Positions 41,515 through 50,328 of a DNA stretch of 64,000 bases are shown piece after piece. The position numbers and the translations under genes are program-made. Each line of letters starts with the position of its first letter. Within the stretch, counting starts at the first letter, position 1. The notes under the pieces are model-generated. The model made no database searches. It saw only the letters and a list, made by a program, of their open reading frames with translations, and was not told the origin of the DNA. Source of the DNA: Prevotella veroralis DSM 19559 = JCM 6290 (GTDB lineage Bacteria > Bacteroidota > Bacteroidia > Bacteroidales > Bacteroidaceae); assembly GCF_000377625.1 (NCBI RefSeq), contig NZ_KB898332.1, forward strand, positions 1 through 64,000, read 5' to 3'.

Positions 41515-42374
41515 CCTCTCATCGCTTTAACGAACCTCAGTTTGCCAAACTGGTCTTCCTTCAGTTCTATCTGTTTATATCCTAGATTGCTTAACATGTC
41601 TTTCACCTTATATATATATAGTGGATTGGTCTCAAAATAGAGTGTTCCTTCATCGGTCAAAGCCGTCACACCATATTCTGCAATAGCCCTATAAAACTTA
41701 ATTGGGTCGTTATCAGGAACGAAGAGGGCTGTTTCTGGCTCATACTTCAGCACATTTTCCGCCATAGAAGAGCGTTCTTTATCGCAGATGTAAGGTGGGT
41801 TACTGACGATGATGTCCCACTTCTGTTCCTTAGTAGTAGCCGAAATCGATAAGATATCCTCCATCTGTAGCACCACAGAAGAGTCCCATCTATGTACATT
41901 GTCACGTGCTATCAGGAGTGCATCAGCCGATATGTCCCATGCAGTAACAGCCGAGTTATACAGATCTAAAGCCAGTGTCACAGCGATACAACCACTACCT
42001 GTACCCACATCTAGCACTTGCAGGGGGACAGGAGGTTGTAAGGCGCAATACGGATGATTGTTATCTGCTTCTATCCAATGGCACAACACTTCCGTTTCCG
42101 GGCGCGGAATCAATACACCAGGGGCAACTTTAAAGCTGCGACCACAGAATGTTTCCATGCCTAACACATACTGAACAGGCTCTGAAGAAGCAAGTCTTTG
42201 CATGATTTTATCGAGTTCCTCCGCAGCTTCTCGGGATATTTCATTAACTTTGCCAATATATATATCGGTTAAGGAAAGCCCAAACTTCACTTCCAAAACC
42301 AATCGGATGATAGCTTGTGCTTCGCCTTCTCCATATAAGGGAACAAGTCTGTGCCATAAATCTTGGTATGTCAT
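41511..42374 (-). CDS. prmC: Release factor glutamine methyltransferase
   Basis: A 287-residue SAM-dependent methyltransferase that methylates the GGQ glutamine of peptide release factors RF1/RF2. The SAM motif LDVGTGSGCIAVTLAL (about residues 120-135) and the catalytic SNPPYI are clear. The open frame extends to 42449, but the family start MTYQDLWHRLVPLYG is the ATG at 42374; the extension would cross the promoter and overlap ribD. The -7 box TATCTTTG lies only five bases before this ATG, suggesting a leaderless message. Confidence 0.94.
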   Translation of the reverse strand: MTYQDLWHRLVPLYGEGEAQAIIRLVLEVKFGLSLTDIYIGKVNEISREAAEELDKIMQRLASSEPVQYVLGMETFCGRSFKVAPGVLIPRPETEVLCHWIEADNNHPYCALQPPVPLQVLDVGTGSGCIAVTLALDLYNSAVTAWDISADALLIARDNVHRWDSSVVLQMEDILSISATTKEQKWDIIVSNPPYICDKERSSMAENVLKYEPETALFVPDNDPIKFYRAIAEYGVTALTDEGTLYFETNPLYIYKVKDMLSNLGYKQIELKEDQFGKLRFVKAMRG

Positions 42375-42379
42375 AGATG

Positions 42380-42411
42380 CAAAGATAGGAATTTTAATGA
42401 TATGAAACAAG
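42380..42411 (-). promoter_or_regulatory. prmC promoter overlapping the ribD start
   Basis: On the minus strand CTTG (42408-42411), 20 bases, TATCTTTG (42380-42387). The -33 element and spacer contain the ribD start codon on the opposite strand; only 27 bases separate the two start codons. Confidence 0.65.
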
Positions 42412-43382
42412 CTGATATTGACGAAAAATACATGCGTCGTTGTTTGCAATTAGCCTACAATGGGATGCTAAAAGCTAAACCCAACCCTATGGTGGGGGCT
42501 GTTATTGTAAGCAAAGAGGGTAAGATTATTGGTGAAGGTTACCATGTGCAATGCGGTAAGGGGCATGCAGAAGTGAATGCGTTTGCCTCTGTTAAGGAGG
42601 TTGACAGCCATCTCTTACATAATGCAACATTGTATGTTAGCCTCGAACCATGCTCACATTATGGTAAAACTCCACCTTGCGCCGACCTGATCATACGCAA
42701 GGGTGTACACCGAGTAGTGTGTGGTTGTATAGATCCCTTTGCTGAAGTGCATGGCAGAGGAGTACAGAAACTACGTGACGCAGGCATAGAAGTGACTGTT
42801 GGAGTACTCGAGAAAGAGTGCTTGGAACTAAACAAACGCTTCATAACATACAACACGCACCATCGTCCCTACGTCATCTTGAAGTGGGCACAAACGATGG
42901 GTAATCCTGCATATATAGGTTATCTGCCAAGCAAAGATTACCATCCTTTGAACATATCAACGCCTTTCACAAAGATATTGGTGCATAAGTTAAGGGCGGA
43001 GAATGACGCTATTCTCGTTGGAAGAACTACTGACAACTTAGAGCATCCACAGCTTACTGTAAGGGAGTGGAGCGGTAAGAACCCTGAAAAGATAGTTCTT
43101 TCACAACAGAAATCCACCTCATCTGCACAATACCCAAGTCCCCAATCCGTCCTTGAACACCTATATCAAGAGAAGAAACAAAGCCTCATTGTTGAAGGTG
43201 GAGCAAGTACTTTACAGAGCTTTCTAGATGCTGGTTTATGGGATGAGATACGTGTTGAGACTGGCTCCTTATTGGTTGATAAGGGTGTAAAAGCCCCTCA
43301 ATTACCTTCGAATATACGCATAACTCGTATCGAACAATGGGATGGCAACAAGATTGTAACCTATCATCGGGAAGAGAGATAA
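42402..43382 (+). CDS. ribD: Bifunctional riboflavin biosynthesis deaminase/reductase
   Basis: A 326-residue enzyme catalysing the second and third steps of riboflavin synthesis: deamination of the pyrimidine and NADPH reduction of the ribosyl side chain. The N-terminal deaminase has GHAEVNAF (zinc His, catalytic Glu) and PCSHYGKTPPC; the reductase domain contains VHKLRAENDAILVGRTT and LIVEGGASTLQSF. The ATG at 42402 gives the normal start MKQADIDEKYMRRCL; the open frame extends further upstream across the prmC start. I found no TAnnTTTG promoter for it within the prmC coding region. Confidence 0.96.
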   Translation: MKQADIDEKYMRRCLQLAYNGMLKAKPNPMVGAVIVSKEGKIIGEGYHVQCGKGHAEVNAFASVKEVDSHLLHNATLYVSLEPCSHYGKTPPCADLIIRKGVHRVVCGCIDPFAEVHGRGVQKLRDAGIEVTVGVLEKECLELNKRFITYNTHHRPYVILKWAQTMGNPAYIGYLPSKDYHPLNISTPFTKILVHKLRAENDAILVGRTTDNLEHPQLTVREWSGKNPEKIVLSQQKSTSSAQYPSPQSVLEHLYQEKKQSLIVEGGASTLQSFLDAGLWDEIRVETGSLLVDKGVKAPQLPSNIRITRIEQWDGNKIVTYHREER

Positions 43383-43386
43383 GCCC

Positions 43387-44676
43387 TTAGTCACACTTAT
43401 GAGTCATGATGTTCAACACCATATCATCGGTATTGCACATCGCTTCCTTGCCTATGCTTGTAAGGTTAAGGATAGACTTATCAACGTCATCATCGATGAT
43501 TCCCTCCGCAGCTGTCACATGTTTGCCTTCCATGGAGAGCGTTGCTGACAGTATAGCAGTGGATACTCCAGATGAAATCTTCAGTGAACAGCTAGGCTTC
43601 GCACCATCACATATCATCCCAGTAAGGTTTGCGATCATGTTTTTCACCGCATGACAGACATTCACGTAATCGCCTCCCATGAGGTAAGTAATGCCACAAC
43701 TGGATCCAATACTTGCCACTACGCAACCGCAAAGGGCTGAGAGAGCACCCAAGCTCAGCTTTATATAAATAGCAGTTAGGTGACTTAACGTAAGCGCGCG
43801 GATTAGTTCTTCACGCGTATTCTCGTTCTCCTTAGCAAAAACAGCTACTGGATTCGTTGCACAAATACCCTGGTTTCCAGAGCCACTATTGCTCATCACA
43901 GGTATTAATGCACCTCCCATACGAGCATCACAGGCTGATGCAGTCTTTGAGATGATATGTGAATAGATACTGTTCCCGAATATTCCTCGACTCAAAGGAC
44001 GGTCCATTATCTTCCCAAGGCAGTGCCCGTAATTACCTTTCAAAGCCTCTGCTGCAGCACGAAGGTTATATCGCTTCGCCTCAAGAATGAACTCTATCTC
44101 CTCTACAGGAGTAGTTGTTGCAAACTCCCAGACTGTTCGTAAGTTCAGATCAACACCTTTGCAAGCAGCAACAGAACCACTCGGACCACGCTTATCCATA
44201 CATACCTTGCCATCGACACACTCGTAAACAAAGTTCGTATGGCTACATGAGATGATAGCAACCGATTGGTGTTCTCCAGCCTCACAGATCGCTTCGATGT
44301 ATAGTTTCTCTGTGATTCCTTCCTTCAACTTAATGTCTATTCGGTTCTCACCAATAAACTTCTTGCCTTCTTCCAATCCCTTTGGAGTAAGCTCCTTAAT
44401 GACTTCCAATTGGTATTCGGACTTCCCTATCAATGCTCCCAAGGCAATAGCAATAGGCAAGCCTATCATCCCTGTACCAGGAATACCCACTCCCATGGCA
44501 TTCTTAAGGATATTCGCAGAAAGCAACACACGCACTTTCTCGGGTTTAGAACCTAGTAGTTCGGCGGCACGAGCGACGCATAATGCCACAGCCATAGGCT
44601 CTGTACAGCCCACAGCAGGTACCACTTGATGATGTATCAAGCTGATAATTTGTTCTCTAATGTTTGTTTCTAGCAT
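43387..44676 (-). CDS. L-cysteine desulfidase/serine dehydratase-like (UPF0597)
   Basis: A 429-residue protein of the UPF0597/CyuA (YhaM) family, related to the alpha chain of iron-sulfur L-serine dehydratase. Family members break down L-cysteine (to pyruvate, ammonia and sulfide) or act on L-serine. Conserved features include PAVGCTEPMAVALCVARAAE (about residues 19-38), the SNSGSGNQGICATNPV loop (near 266) and cysteines in CGCVVASIGSSCGITYLMGG and MICDGAKPSCSLK, suitable for an Fe-S cluster. It converges on ribD with four bases between stop codons. No promoter was found before it, so it may be read from the DUF6483-like gene upstream. Confidence 0.85.
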   Translation of the reverse strand: MLETNIREQIISLIHHQVVPAVGCTEPMAVALCVARAAELLGSKPEKVRVLLSANILKNAMGVGIPGTGMIGLPIAIALGALIGKSEYQLEVIKELTPKGLEEGKKFIGENRIDIKLKEGITEKLYIEAICEAGEHQSVAIISCSHTNFVYECVDGKVCMDKRGPSGSVAACKGVDLNLRTVWEFATTTPVEEIEFILEAKRYNLRAAAEALKGNYGHCLGKIMDRPLSRGIFGNSIYSHIISKTASACDARMGGALIPVMSNSGSGNQGICATNPVAVFAKENENTREELIRALTLSHLTAIYIKLSLGALSALCGCVVASIGSSCGITYLMGGDYVNVCHAVKNMIANLTGMICDGAKPSCSLKISSGVSTAILSATLSMEGKHVTAAEGIIDDDVDKSILNLTSIGKEAMCNTDDMVLNIMTHKCD

Positions 44677-44751
44677 AATGATTTATATCGGTTTAGCCTG
44701 TTTATAGCATCTGATTTAAATGAAAAGCACACCCTTTTATCATTCTTCTCA

Positions 44752-45165
44752 CTAACAATTCTCAGAGAGGAGATTCCCCAATTCATGGCTCATAGCCTCC
44801 ATCTTCTGTTGTCTATCTATAGAGAATGTAGTGCCATGAGCCTCTACGTAATCGAATAACAGATAGGCTTTCTTCTGTAAAAGAGAGCGCAAAGGATCAC
44901 TCTTATAGCTTGCTTCAGCATAAAGAAGCTCTGCCACCATATCAATGCGGTCTATCCTCTCGTTCTCAGCCCATTGTTCTTTCGCATACAACAAAAGCTC
45001 ATCAACGGAGAGATTACGCAAGTCTTCATATTCACCAACATATTGTTTATAAAGGTCTTTTAGCTCTTTATCACGCTTCAAGTCATCTTCCTTTTTCGTT
45101 AGAAAGCGTGAGATTGCTGCGCTAAACTCCTCTATTAGTCTAATGAAATAATCTCGTTGCAACAT
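44752..45165 (-). CDS. DUF6483-like small helical protein
   Basis: A 137-residue, entirely helical and acidic/basic-mixed protein beginning MLQRDYFIRLIEEFSAAISRFL, the pattern of DUF6483 proteins, whose function is unknown. A helical-repeat stretch follows with YGEYEDLRNL-like and AELLYAEASYKSDPLRSLLQKKAYLLFDYVE segments. A -7 box lies 21 bases upstream of the ATG. The cysteine-desulfidase-family gene is 75 bases downstream. Confidence 0.7.
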   Translation of the reverse strand: MLQRDYFIRLIEEFSAAISRFLTKKEDDLKRDKELKDLYKQYVGEYEDLRNLSVDELLLYAKEQWAENERIDRIDMVAELLYAEASYKSDPLRSLLQKKAYLLFDYVEAHGTTFSIDRQQKMEAMSHELGNLLSENC

Positions 45166-45186
45166 AGTGTACTTCTTTTTATGTCA

Positions 45187-45194
45187 CAAAAGTA
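45187..45194 (-). promoter_or_regulatory. -7 box of the DUF6483-like gene
   Basis: TACTTTTG on the minus strand with a predicted leader of about 15 bases. No -33 element is evident. Confidence 0.45.
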
Positions 45195-45262
45195 AATAAA
45201 AAAAACATATAAAAGCTCTTTTCTCGAAGAGAATATACAAATAACTTGAAAGGAGAACAGCA

Positions 45263-47203
45263 CTACTCCACCTGCTCTATGCTCTCCCATAGCTTCTTAT
45301 AGAACGGATGCTGCGTCATTGTTTGTACGTTTCCAAGGATGATAAGTTTCATCCTTGCACGCGTAATAGCCACATTCATGCGACGCAAATCACGCAAGAA
45401 TCCTATCTGTCCAGCGTCATTTGAACGCACTAAAGAGATGAGTATCACATCTCGCTCTTGCCCTTGAAAGCCGTCAACTGTGTTTACACTAATCAAAGAA
45501 CGGTATGGTTTAAAGAACTCGCGCTTCTTAATTAGCCCCCTTAAGTACTGTACCTGCGCACGATAAGGCGATATTACACCTACATCAATACGCTCGTCTA
45601 AGATGCGTTGTTTGCCTATCTTCGTAAAATAAGATTGTAGTGTTTGCAATGTCAATTCGGCTTCTCCCTTGTTAATACGCCCAAATGACTCACCAACAAA
45701 CTGCTCTTTAAAGATAGATTTATCCTCTTTTTGTCCCCCTTCTGATTGATTCTCCAGACTCGAATCGGACGTATCTATCCACACTATTGGGTTATCGTAA
45801 TCAAGGATACCACGGTATTTTATCTGTGGCGCACTCTCTACTTGCCCCCCATAGAACCAATTGGACGAGAAGCGCATAATCTCTTCATTCATCCTATATT
45901 GCACCTTCAGCAACGTTACAACCTCTGGTTTGTTCTCTACGATACGCTCCATTAAAGTCTTACCCAGTCCTGCATGCAAGGCAGCTAAGCTCTTCACCGT
46001 TGGTGGTAATTGGCAATGATCACCTGCAAAGATAATTCTTGATGCCCTACGAATGGGTATCCAGCATGCCGCCTCAAGTGCTTGTGCAGCCTCATCTATA
46101 AATAAGGTGGTGAACTTCTGACCCTCCATTATCCTACTATTTGCCCCTACTAAGGTCGAAGCAATCACCCTCGCCTCACCAAAGAGTTCGCTATTGATCC
46201 TAATTTCAAGCTCTGTGGCACGACTTTTCAGGCGTTCCATCTTCTGATGATAATTCTCTGAACTCCGCTTACGATGGTTTCTTAATTCCCGAATAGCCTT
46301 ACGGATAGACCATAATTGAGGGTAGTCTGGATGCGCCTCAAACTTCCTTTCGTAGGTAAAACCAAGCATTTTATCATTCACACGAGTAGGATTACCTATG
46401 CGAAGGACGTTGATTCCACGATCAACTAACTTCTCCGATATCCAATCGACAGCCATGTTACTCTGCGCACAAACCAACACTTGGCTCTCACGCATGAGTG
46501 TTTCATTGATTGCTTCAACCATTGTTGTGGTCTTACCTGTGCCTGGAGGACCATGCACAATGGCTACATCTTTTGCCCACAACACTTCATTAACGGCTCT
46601 TTCCTGCGTTGGATTCAACCACGGGAGACGGATAGGAGCAAAAGAGAACTTACCCACTTTTTGTCGAGAATAGAACAAGTCACGCAAGTAAGCAAGCCTA
46701 TTTCCTTTAGCTTTCATCGCTCTTTCTAAGGCATCAAACATCATTTGATAACTCGTCTCATCAAATCCTAGCTGACAACCAACCTGCTGCTGTGCTGATT
46801 GGAGTTCGAGTAAAGGAGCCGATTCGGGCACTGCAACAACCATTCTATCGCCATCCACATAAGAAACAGAGCCTGTAAAACGGAAATATTCCAGCTTATT
46901 TGCGTTCGTACCAACGCCCACTCCTTTTGCAAGAAACTTGAAGAACAAGACAGGGCGACCGCTTTCAAAGTTATGTTCAATATCTCCGTCTTGCGTTCGA
47001 AACACCTCAATACATAATTGGTTGAGCCCATTATAAAAGCGTTTACCCACTCTTAACGGGAACCAAGCATCTCCTCTTTTCACCTTCCTATGCATACCTG
47101 TCGCCTCAGTCTGCTTCCTGAAGGCTTCCTTCTCAGCGTAGTATTCCATCTGAAGTAGCATCTTTTGCCGTTGTAGTGCTTGTATCGGAGATTCCTGTGT
47201 CAT
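45263..47203 (-). CDS. Superfamily I DNA/RNA helicase (IGHMBP2/DNA2-like)
   Basis: A 646-residue AAA_11/AAA_12-type helicase of the Upf1/IGHMBP2 group. An N-terminal beta-barrel region (to about 165) precedes Walker A GPPGTGKTTTMVEA (near 219), motif II DEAAQALE, motif III GDHCQLPPT, and the C-terminal RecA domain with VNTVDGFQGQERDVILISLVRSN (motif V) and NVAITRARMKLIILG (motif VI). The natural substrate (DNA or RNA) in bacteria is not established. It has a perfect upstream promoter and is followed by no obvious partner. Confidence 0.92.
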   Translation of the reverse strand: MTQESPIQALQRQKMLLQMEYYAEKEAFRKQTEATGMHRKVKRGDAWFPLRVGKRFYNGLNQLCIEVFRTQDGDIEHNFESGRPVLFFKFLAKGVGVGTNANKLEYFRFTGSVSYVDGDRMVVAVPESAPLLELQSAQQQVGCQLGFDETSYQMMFDALERAMKAKGNRLAYLRDLFYSRQKVGKFSFAPIRLPWLNPTQERAVNEVLWAKDVAIVHGPPGTGKTTTMVEAINETLMRESQVLVCAQSNMAVDWISEKLVDRGINVLRIGNPTRVNDKMLGFTYERKFEAHPDYPQLWSIRKAIRELRNHRKRSSENYHQKMERLKSRATELEIRINSELFGEARVIASTLVGANSRIMEGQKFTTLFIDEAAQALEAACWIPIRRASRIIFAGDHCQLPPTVKSLAALHAGLGKTLMERIVENKPEVVTLLKVQYRMNEEIMRFSSNWFYGGQVESAPQIKYRGILDYDNPIVWIDTSDSSLENQSEGGQKEDKSIFKEQFVGESFGRINKGEAELTLQTLQSYFTKIGKQRILDERIDVGVISPYRAQVQYLRGLIKKREFFKPYRSLISVNTVDGFQGQERDVILISLVRSNDAGQIGFLRDLRRMNVAITRARMKLIILGNVQTMTQHPFYKKLWESIEQVE

Positions 47204-47256
47204 CGATTATCTATTATGTTAAAAACATATTTCTGCTCGTTACAAGACGAACATTA

Positions 47257-47288
47257 CAAAGATACACATAATATTCCAATAAGGCAAA
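47257..47288 (-). promoter_or_regulatory. Helicase promoter
   Basis: On the minus strand TTTG (47285-47288), 20 bases, TATCTTTG (47257-47264): a perfect match, giving a leader of about 46 bases. Confidence 0.72.
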
Positions 47289-47302
47289 ATAGTGTCATTA
47301 AA

Positions 47303-47703
47303 AGCCTCCCCAAGCCCCTCCAAAGGAGGGAATGTACCTAACGGAAGCTAACCTGGAGAGGCTGGGGTGATGCATAACGAGGCTATGCTTCGGTAGACGG
47401 AAACGATAAAGACAAAACAAGGAAACGCCCTCTTGAAACCCCTCCCAGCCTCCCCAAAGGGGAGGAGTGCCTAACGGAAGCTAACTTGGAGAGGCAGGGT
47501 TGATGTATAACGAGGCTATGATTCGGTACACAGAAACGATGAAGACAAAACAAGGAAACGCCCTCTTGAAACCCCACCCAGCCTCCCCCAAGGGGAGGCT
47601 GGGTGGGGTTTCCAACGAGGGCATCTGTCCCTACTTTGTGGTGCTCTATTCCACAGAACGAATAACCAGTCTACTTGTTAACCAGTCCACTCGTCAACTC
47701 TCC
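47303..47703. repeat. Repeat island 4 with a duplicated 133-bp unit
   Basis: The CCTAACGGAAGCTAAC block recurs at 47337 and 47470, 133 bases apart, inside two similar tandem units, each ending with AAGGAAACGCCCTCTTGAAA. A short inverted pair CCACCCAGCCTCCCC / GGGGAGGCTGGGTGG (about 47575-47607) follows, then half a BIME-like arm and a degenerate unit of the 45-bp repeat (about 47655-47700). No gene is visible. Confidence 0.85.
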
Positions 47704-47758
47704 CTAATATGAATTTTGAATTAAAGCAAAGCCTCTTTTATAGTTTTTTGTATGACCT

Positions 47759-47793
47759 TTTGCGTTACTTCTATCAATTAATTACTACTTTTG
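47759..47793 (+). promoter_or_regulatory. Promoter of the C69 peptidase gene
   Basis: TTTG (47759-47762) and TACTTTTG (47786-47793), but with a 23-base spacer, longer than usual. The leader is about 33 bases. Confidence 0.4.
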
Positions 47794-47832
47794 CCATTAG
47801 ATAGAAATTCGCAATTAAATACTTTTAAGCTT

Positions 47833-49275
47833 ATGAAAAAGACTAACATGCAACAAAAGCAGAGCCTTCCATCAGAGTGTACAACCATCATCATCGGACA
47901 GGAACAGACCGCAGATGGCTCTATGATAGTAGCTCGTTCAGAGGATTGGGACGCTATGGTAGCTAAGAACTATGAGATCTTTAAGGATACAGAAAACGGC
48001 TCTAAAGAGTTCGTGGCACTTGATAGTCCGTTCCGTTGTGAGCTTCCTTCTAAGGCATTAGGCTATCACGCACTCTCTCCTCACCATCTCCACCACCATT
48101 GGGGAAGTGCTGGTTTCAATACAGCAGGCGTTGGCATGAGTGCAACTGAGAGTATCTTCAGTAGCGATGAGGCGTTAAAATACGATCCATTGGTGGAGAA
48201 TGGCGTTGCAGAAAACTCTGTTTTCAATATCACCTTACCATATATTCATACTGCAAAAGAGGGTGTTGAACGTCTGGGAATGCTTGTTGAAAAGTACGGA
48301 ATAGCCGAAGGTTTCGGTATAGGTTTCGTCGATAAGGATGAGATCTGGTACTTTGAAACAGCTTGTGGGCACCGTTGGTTAGCCTGTCGTATGCCACGTG
48401 ATCAATACTTCGTTACGGGTAATCAGAGTCGTTTCCGCAAGTATGATCCAAACGACAAGGACAACTATTTAGCATCAGCCGACCTCATAGAGTTTGCCGA
48501 GAAACATCATCTCTACGATCCAGCTAAGGGCGAGTTCGACTTCCATGAGGCTTATGCTCGTGATGTAGAGTTGGATACCACTTATAATTACCCACGTGTA
48601 TGGGGCTTGCAACAGTTATTCTCTCCAGAGATAAAGAACGATGTTACGAAGAACACCTTCCCTGTCTTTGCGAAGCCAGCACATAAGATTTCACTGACCG
48701 ATCTACGCACTGCTTTCCGCTTCCACTACGATAATACAGAGCATGACCCATATCTCCATAGTAATCCAAAGGAGGTTTATCGCCCTGTATCTATCTTCCG
48801 TACGACTCAAACTCACCTCTTACAGGTACGCCCAGAACTGCCTCAAGCAATCGGATGTATTAACTATGTCGCAATGGGAATGGCTGATCTTGGAGTCTTC
48901 CTTCCACTCTATCAGGGGGTGACGTCATACCCTGAAGCCTATACAAAGGGCACCAATGAGTCAAGTGAAGACTCTGCTTATTGGAAGTTCCGCAAGGTAA
49001 TGACACTGGGAATGACCAACTATAACAAGTATGCACCAGTCATCAAAGAGGCTTACGCAGCCTTTGAATCAGAGACAGACCAGCGTCAACGCGAAATGGA
49101 AGAGGAGTATCTTCGTATCTATAAGACACAACCTTTCCATGCACAGGATATGTTGCAAGCCTTCTCAGATAAGGTTCTCAACGATGCTTTAGCATTAGCC
49201 GATCAATTACAAGAGAAGCTCTTTACACTGCTTACTCAGGACATCCAACAGGAGTATCTCTTCCATGGTGCATAA
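47833..49275 (+). CDS. C69 family dipeptidase (PepD-like)
   Basis: A 480-residue N-terminal nucleophile hydrolase of the C69 dipeptidase family, which cleaves a range of dipeptides. The predicted nucleophile is Cys16 (SECTTIIIGQEQTADGSMIVARSED), which would be exposed by autocatalytic removal of the first 15 residues, as in Lactobacillus PepD. FGIGFVDKDEIWYFETACGHRWLA and NYVAMGMADLGVFLPLYQGV are further conserved segments. There is no signal peptide, unlike the secreted C69 proteins of some Bacteroidota, so it probably acts in the cytoplasm. The ATG at 47833 is preferred; an in-frame TTG at 47791 lies in the -7 box. Confidence 0.9.
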   Translation: MKKTNMQQKQSLPSECTTIIIGQEQTADGSMIVARSEDWDAMVAKNYEIFKDTENGSKEFVALDSPFRCELPSKALGYHALSPHHLHHHWGSAGFNTAGVGMSATESIFSSDEALKYDPLVENGVAENSVFNITLPYIHTAKEGVERLGMLVEKYGIAEGFGIGFVDKDEIWYFETACGHRWLACRMPRDQYFVTGNQSRFRKYDPNDKDNYLASADLIEFAEKHHLYDPAKGEFDFHEAYARDVELDTTYNYPRVWGLQQLFSPEIKNDVTKNTFPVFAKPAHKISLTDLRTAFRFHYDNTEHDPYLHSNPKEVYRPVSIFRTTQTHLLQVRPELPQAIGCINYVAMGMADLGVFLPLYQGVTSYPEAYTKGTNESSEDSAYWKFRKVMTLGMTNYNKYAPVIKEAYAAFESETDQRQREMEEEYLRIYKTQPFHAQDMLQAFSDKVLNDALALADQLQEKLFTLLTQDIQQEYLFHGA

Positions 49276-49347
49276 GAGAAAAAGCCACTTTTGTGCATCG
49301 GAAATAAATAAAAGAACTATTTACAAAGGTATATAAGTTTTTTTTCC

Positions 49348-49355
49348 TACCTTTG
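49348..49355 (+). promoter_or_regulatory. -7 box of tRNA-Arg
   Basis: TACCTTTG at 49348-49355 after a T-run, with no clear -33 element. About 60 bases of leader precede the tRNA and contain a long hairpin. Confidence 0.5.
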
Positions 49356-49367
49356 CAGCTATAAAGA

Positions 49368-49408
49368 AGATGCCCTCTTATAGGACAACCATTCTATAAG
49401 AGGCATCT
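49368..49408 (+). other. Hairpin in the tRNA-Arg leader
   Basis: AGATGCCCTCTTATAG (49368-49383) pairs with CTATAAGAGGCATCT (49394-49408): 15 pairs with one bulged C and a ten-base loop. It ends 13 bases before the tRNA. There is no T-run after it, so it is more likely a processing site than a terminator. Confidence 0.6.
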
Positions 49409-49421
49409 CTATTAATGGTTT

Positions 49422-49493
49422 GCTCTGATAGTTCAATGGATAGAACGGAGGTTTCCTAAACCTTTGATCCGGGTTCGATTCCCGGTCGGAGTA
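49422..49493 (+). tRNA. tRNA-Arg (CCT)
   Basis: The 72-base sequence folds as a cloverleaf: acceptor GCTCTGA with TCGGAGT (two G-T pairs), D-arm with AGTTCAATGGATAGAAC, anticodon arm GAGGT-TTCCTAA-ACCTT reading CCT (codon AGG), T-arm with GTTCGATTC, discriminator A. CCA is not encoded. The next ATG is 25 bases downstream with no terminator between. Confidence 0.96.
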
Positions 49494-49518
49494 CTCTTAA
49501 AGACTAACCTAGACTATT

Positions 49519-50328
49519 ATGATTGGCGCTATTATTGGAGATATAGTAGGCTCTCGCTTCGAATTCGGAGCGGCTCCAAAAGAAGGATTCGACCTATTCA
49601 CAGAAGATTGCTCATATACAGATGACACCATTTGTACTATCGCTATTGCCGATGCGGTACTAAATGGTCGTGATTATCAAGATAGCTTACTCGATTGGTG
49701 CAAACGCTATCCTGACCCTATGGGAGGCTATGGTACTTGGTTTGACAAGTGGTTACATGCCGAGCACCCACAGCCTATGAACTCCTATGGAAACGGTTCG
49801 GCAATGCGTGTCAGTTCGATAGGCTGGCTCTTTGATGAATGGGAAGATGTGATCGAAGAAGCGGCTAAGAGTGCACGAGTTAGTCACAATCATCCAGAAG
49901 GAATAAAGGGTGCGCAATGTGTTGCCGAGGCTATTTGTTGGTTGCGCCTAATGCGTTTCTCCAAGGCAGATGTTGAGAAGAAAGTACACAAGTTCTATGG
50001 TTATGAGCTGCCATCCATGCGTAACATCATCAAGATTGGGGCTGAAGGTCACTTCGATGCAACCTGTCAGGAAACTGTTCCTATGGCGTTACGTTGCTTC
50101 ATGAATGCCAATAATTTTGAAGAGACGATACGCTTAGCTGTTATGTGCGGAGGCGATACTGATACTAAAGCATGTATAGCTGGTTCTATTGCAGAAGCCT
50201 ACTATCAGGTGCCAGAATGGATGATTGAGAAAGCAATCGACTATCTCCCTGCCGATATGTTAGATATCTTGGGGCAGTTTTACGAGCGTGTTAAGAACCT
50301 TTGCCAACCTTGGAAAGCAACTCGGTAA
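49519..50328 (+). CDS. ADP-ribosylglycohydrolase family protein
   Basis: A 269-residue, all-helical protein of the ADP-ribosylglycohydrolase (DraG/ARH) family, which removes ADP-ribose from proteins or other targets with a di-magnesium centre. Metal-site motifs are present: GAIIGDIVGSRFEF (residues 3-16), SYTDDT (about 31-36) and the C-terminal GGDTDTKACIAGSIAEAYY. No ADP-ribosyltransferase is visible nearby, so the target is unknown. It begins 25 bases after tRNA-Arg without its own promoter and is probably co-transcribed. Its 3' end overlaps the convergent patatin gene by 38 bases. Confidence 0.9.
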   Translation: MIGAIIGDIVGSRFEFGAAPKEGFDLFTEDCSYTDDTICTIAIADAVLNGRDYQDSLLDWCKRYPDPMGGYGTWFDKWLHAEHPQPMNSYGNGSAMRVSSIGWLFDEWEDVIEEAAKSARVSHNHPEGIKGAQCVAEAICWLRLMRFSKADVEKKVHKFYGYELPSMRNIIKIGAEGHFDATCQETVPMALRCFMNANNFEETIRLAVMCGGDTDTKACIAGSIAEAYYQVPEWMIEKAIDYLPADMLDILGQFYERVKNLCQPWKATR

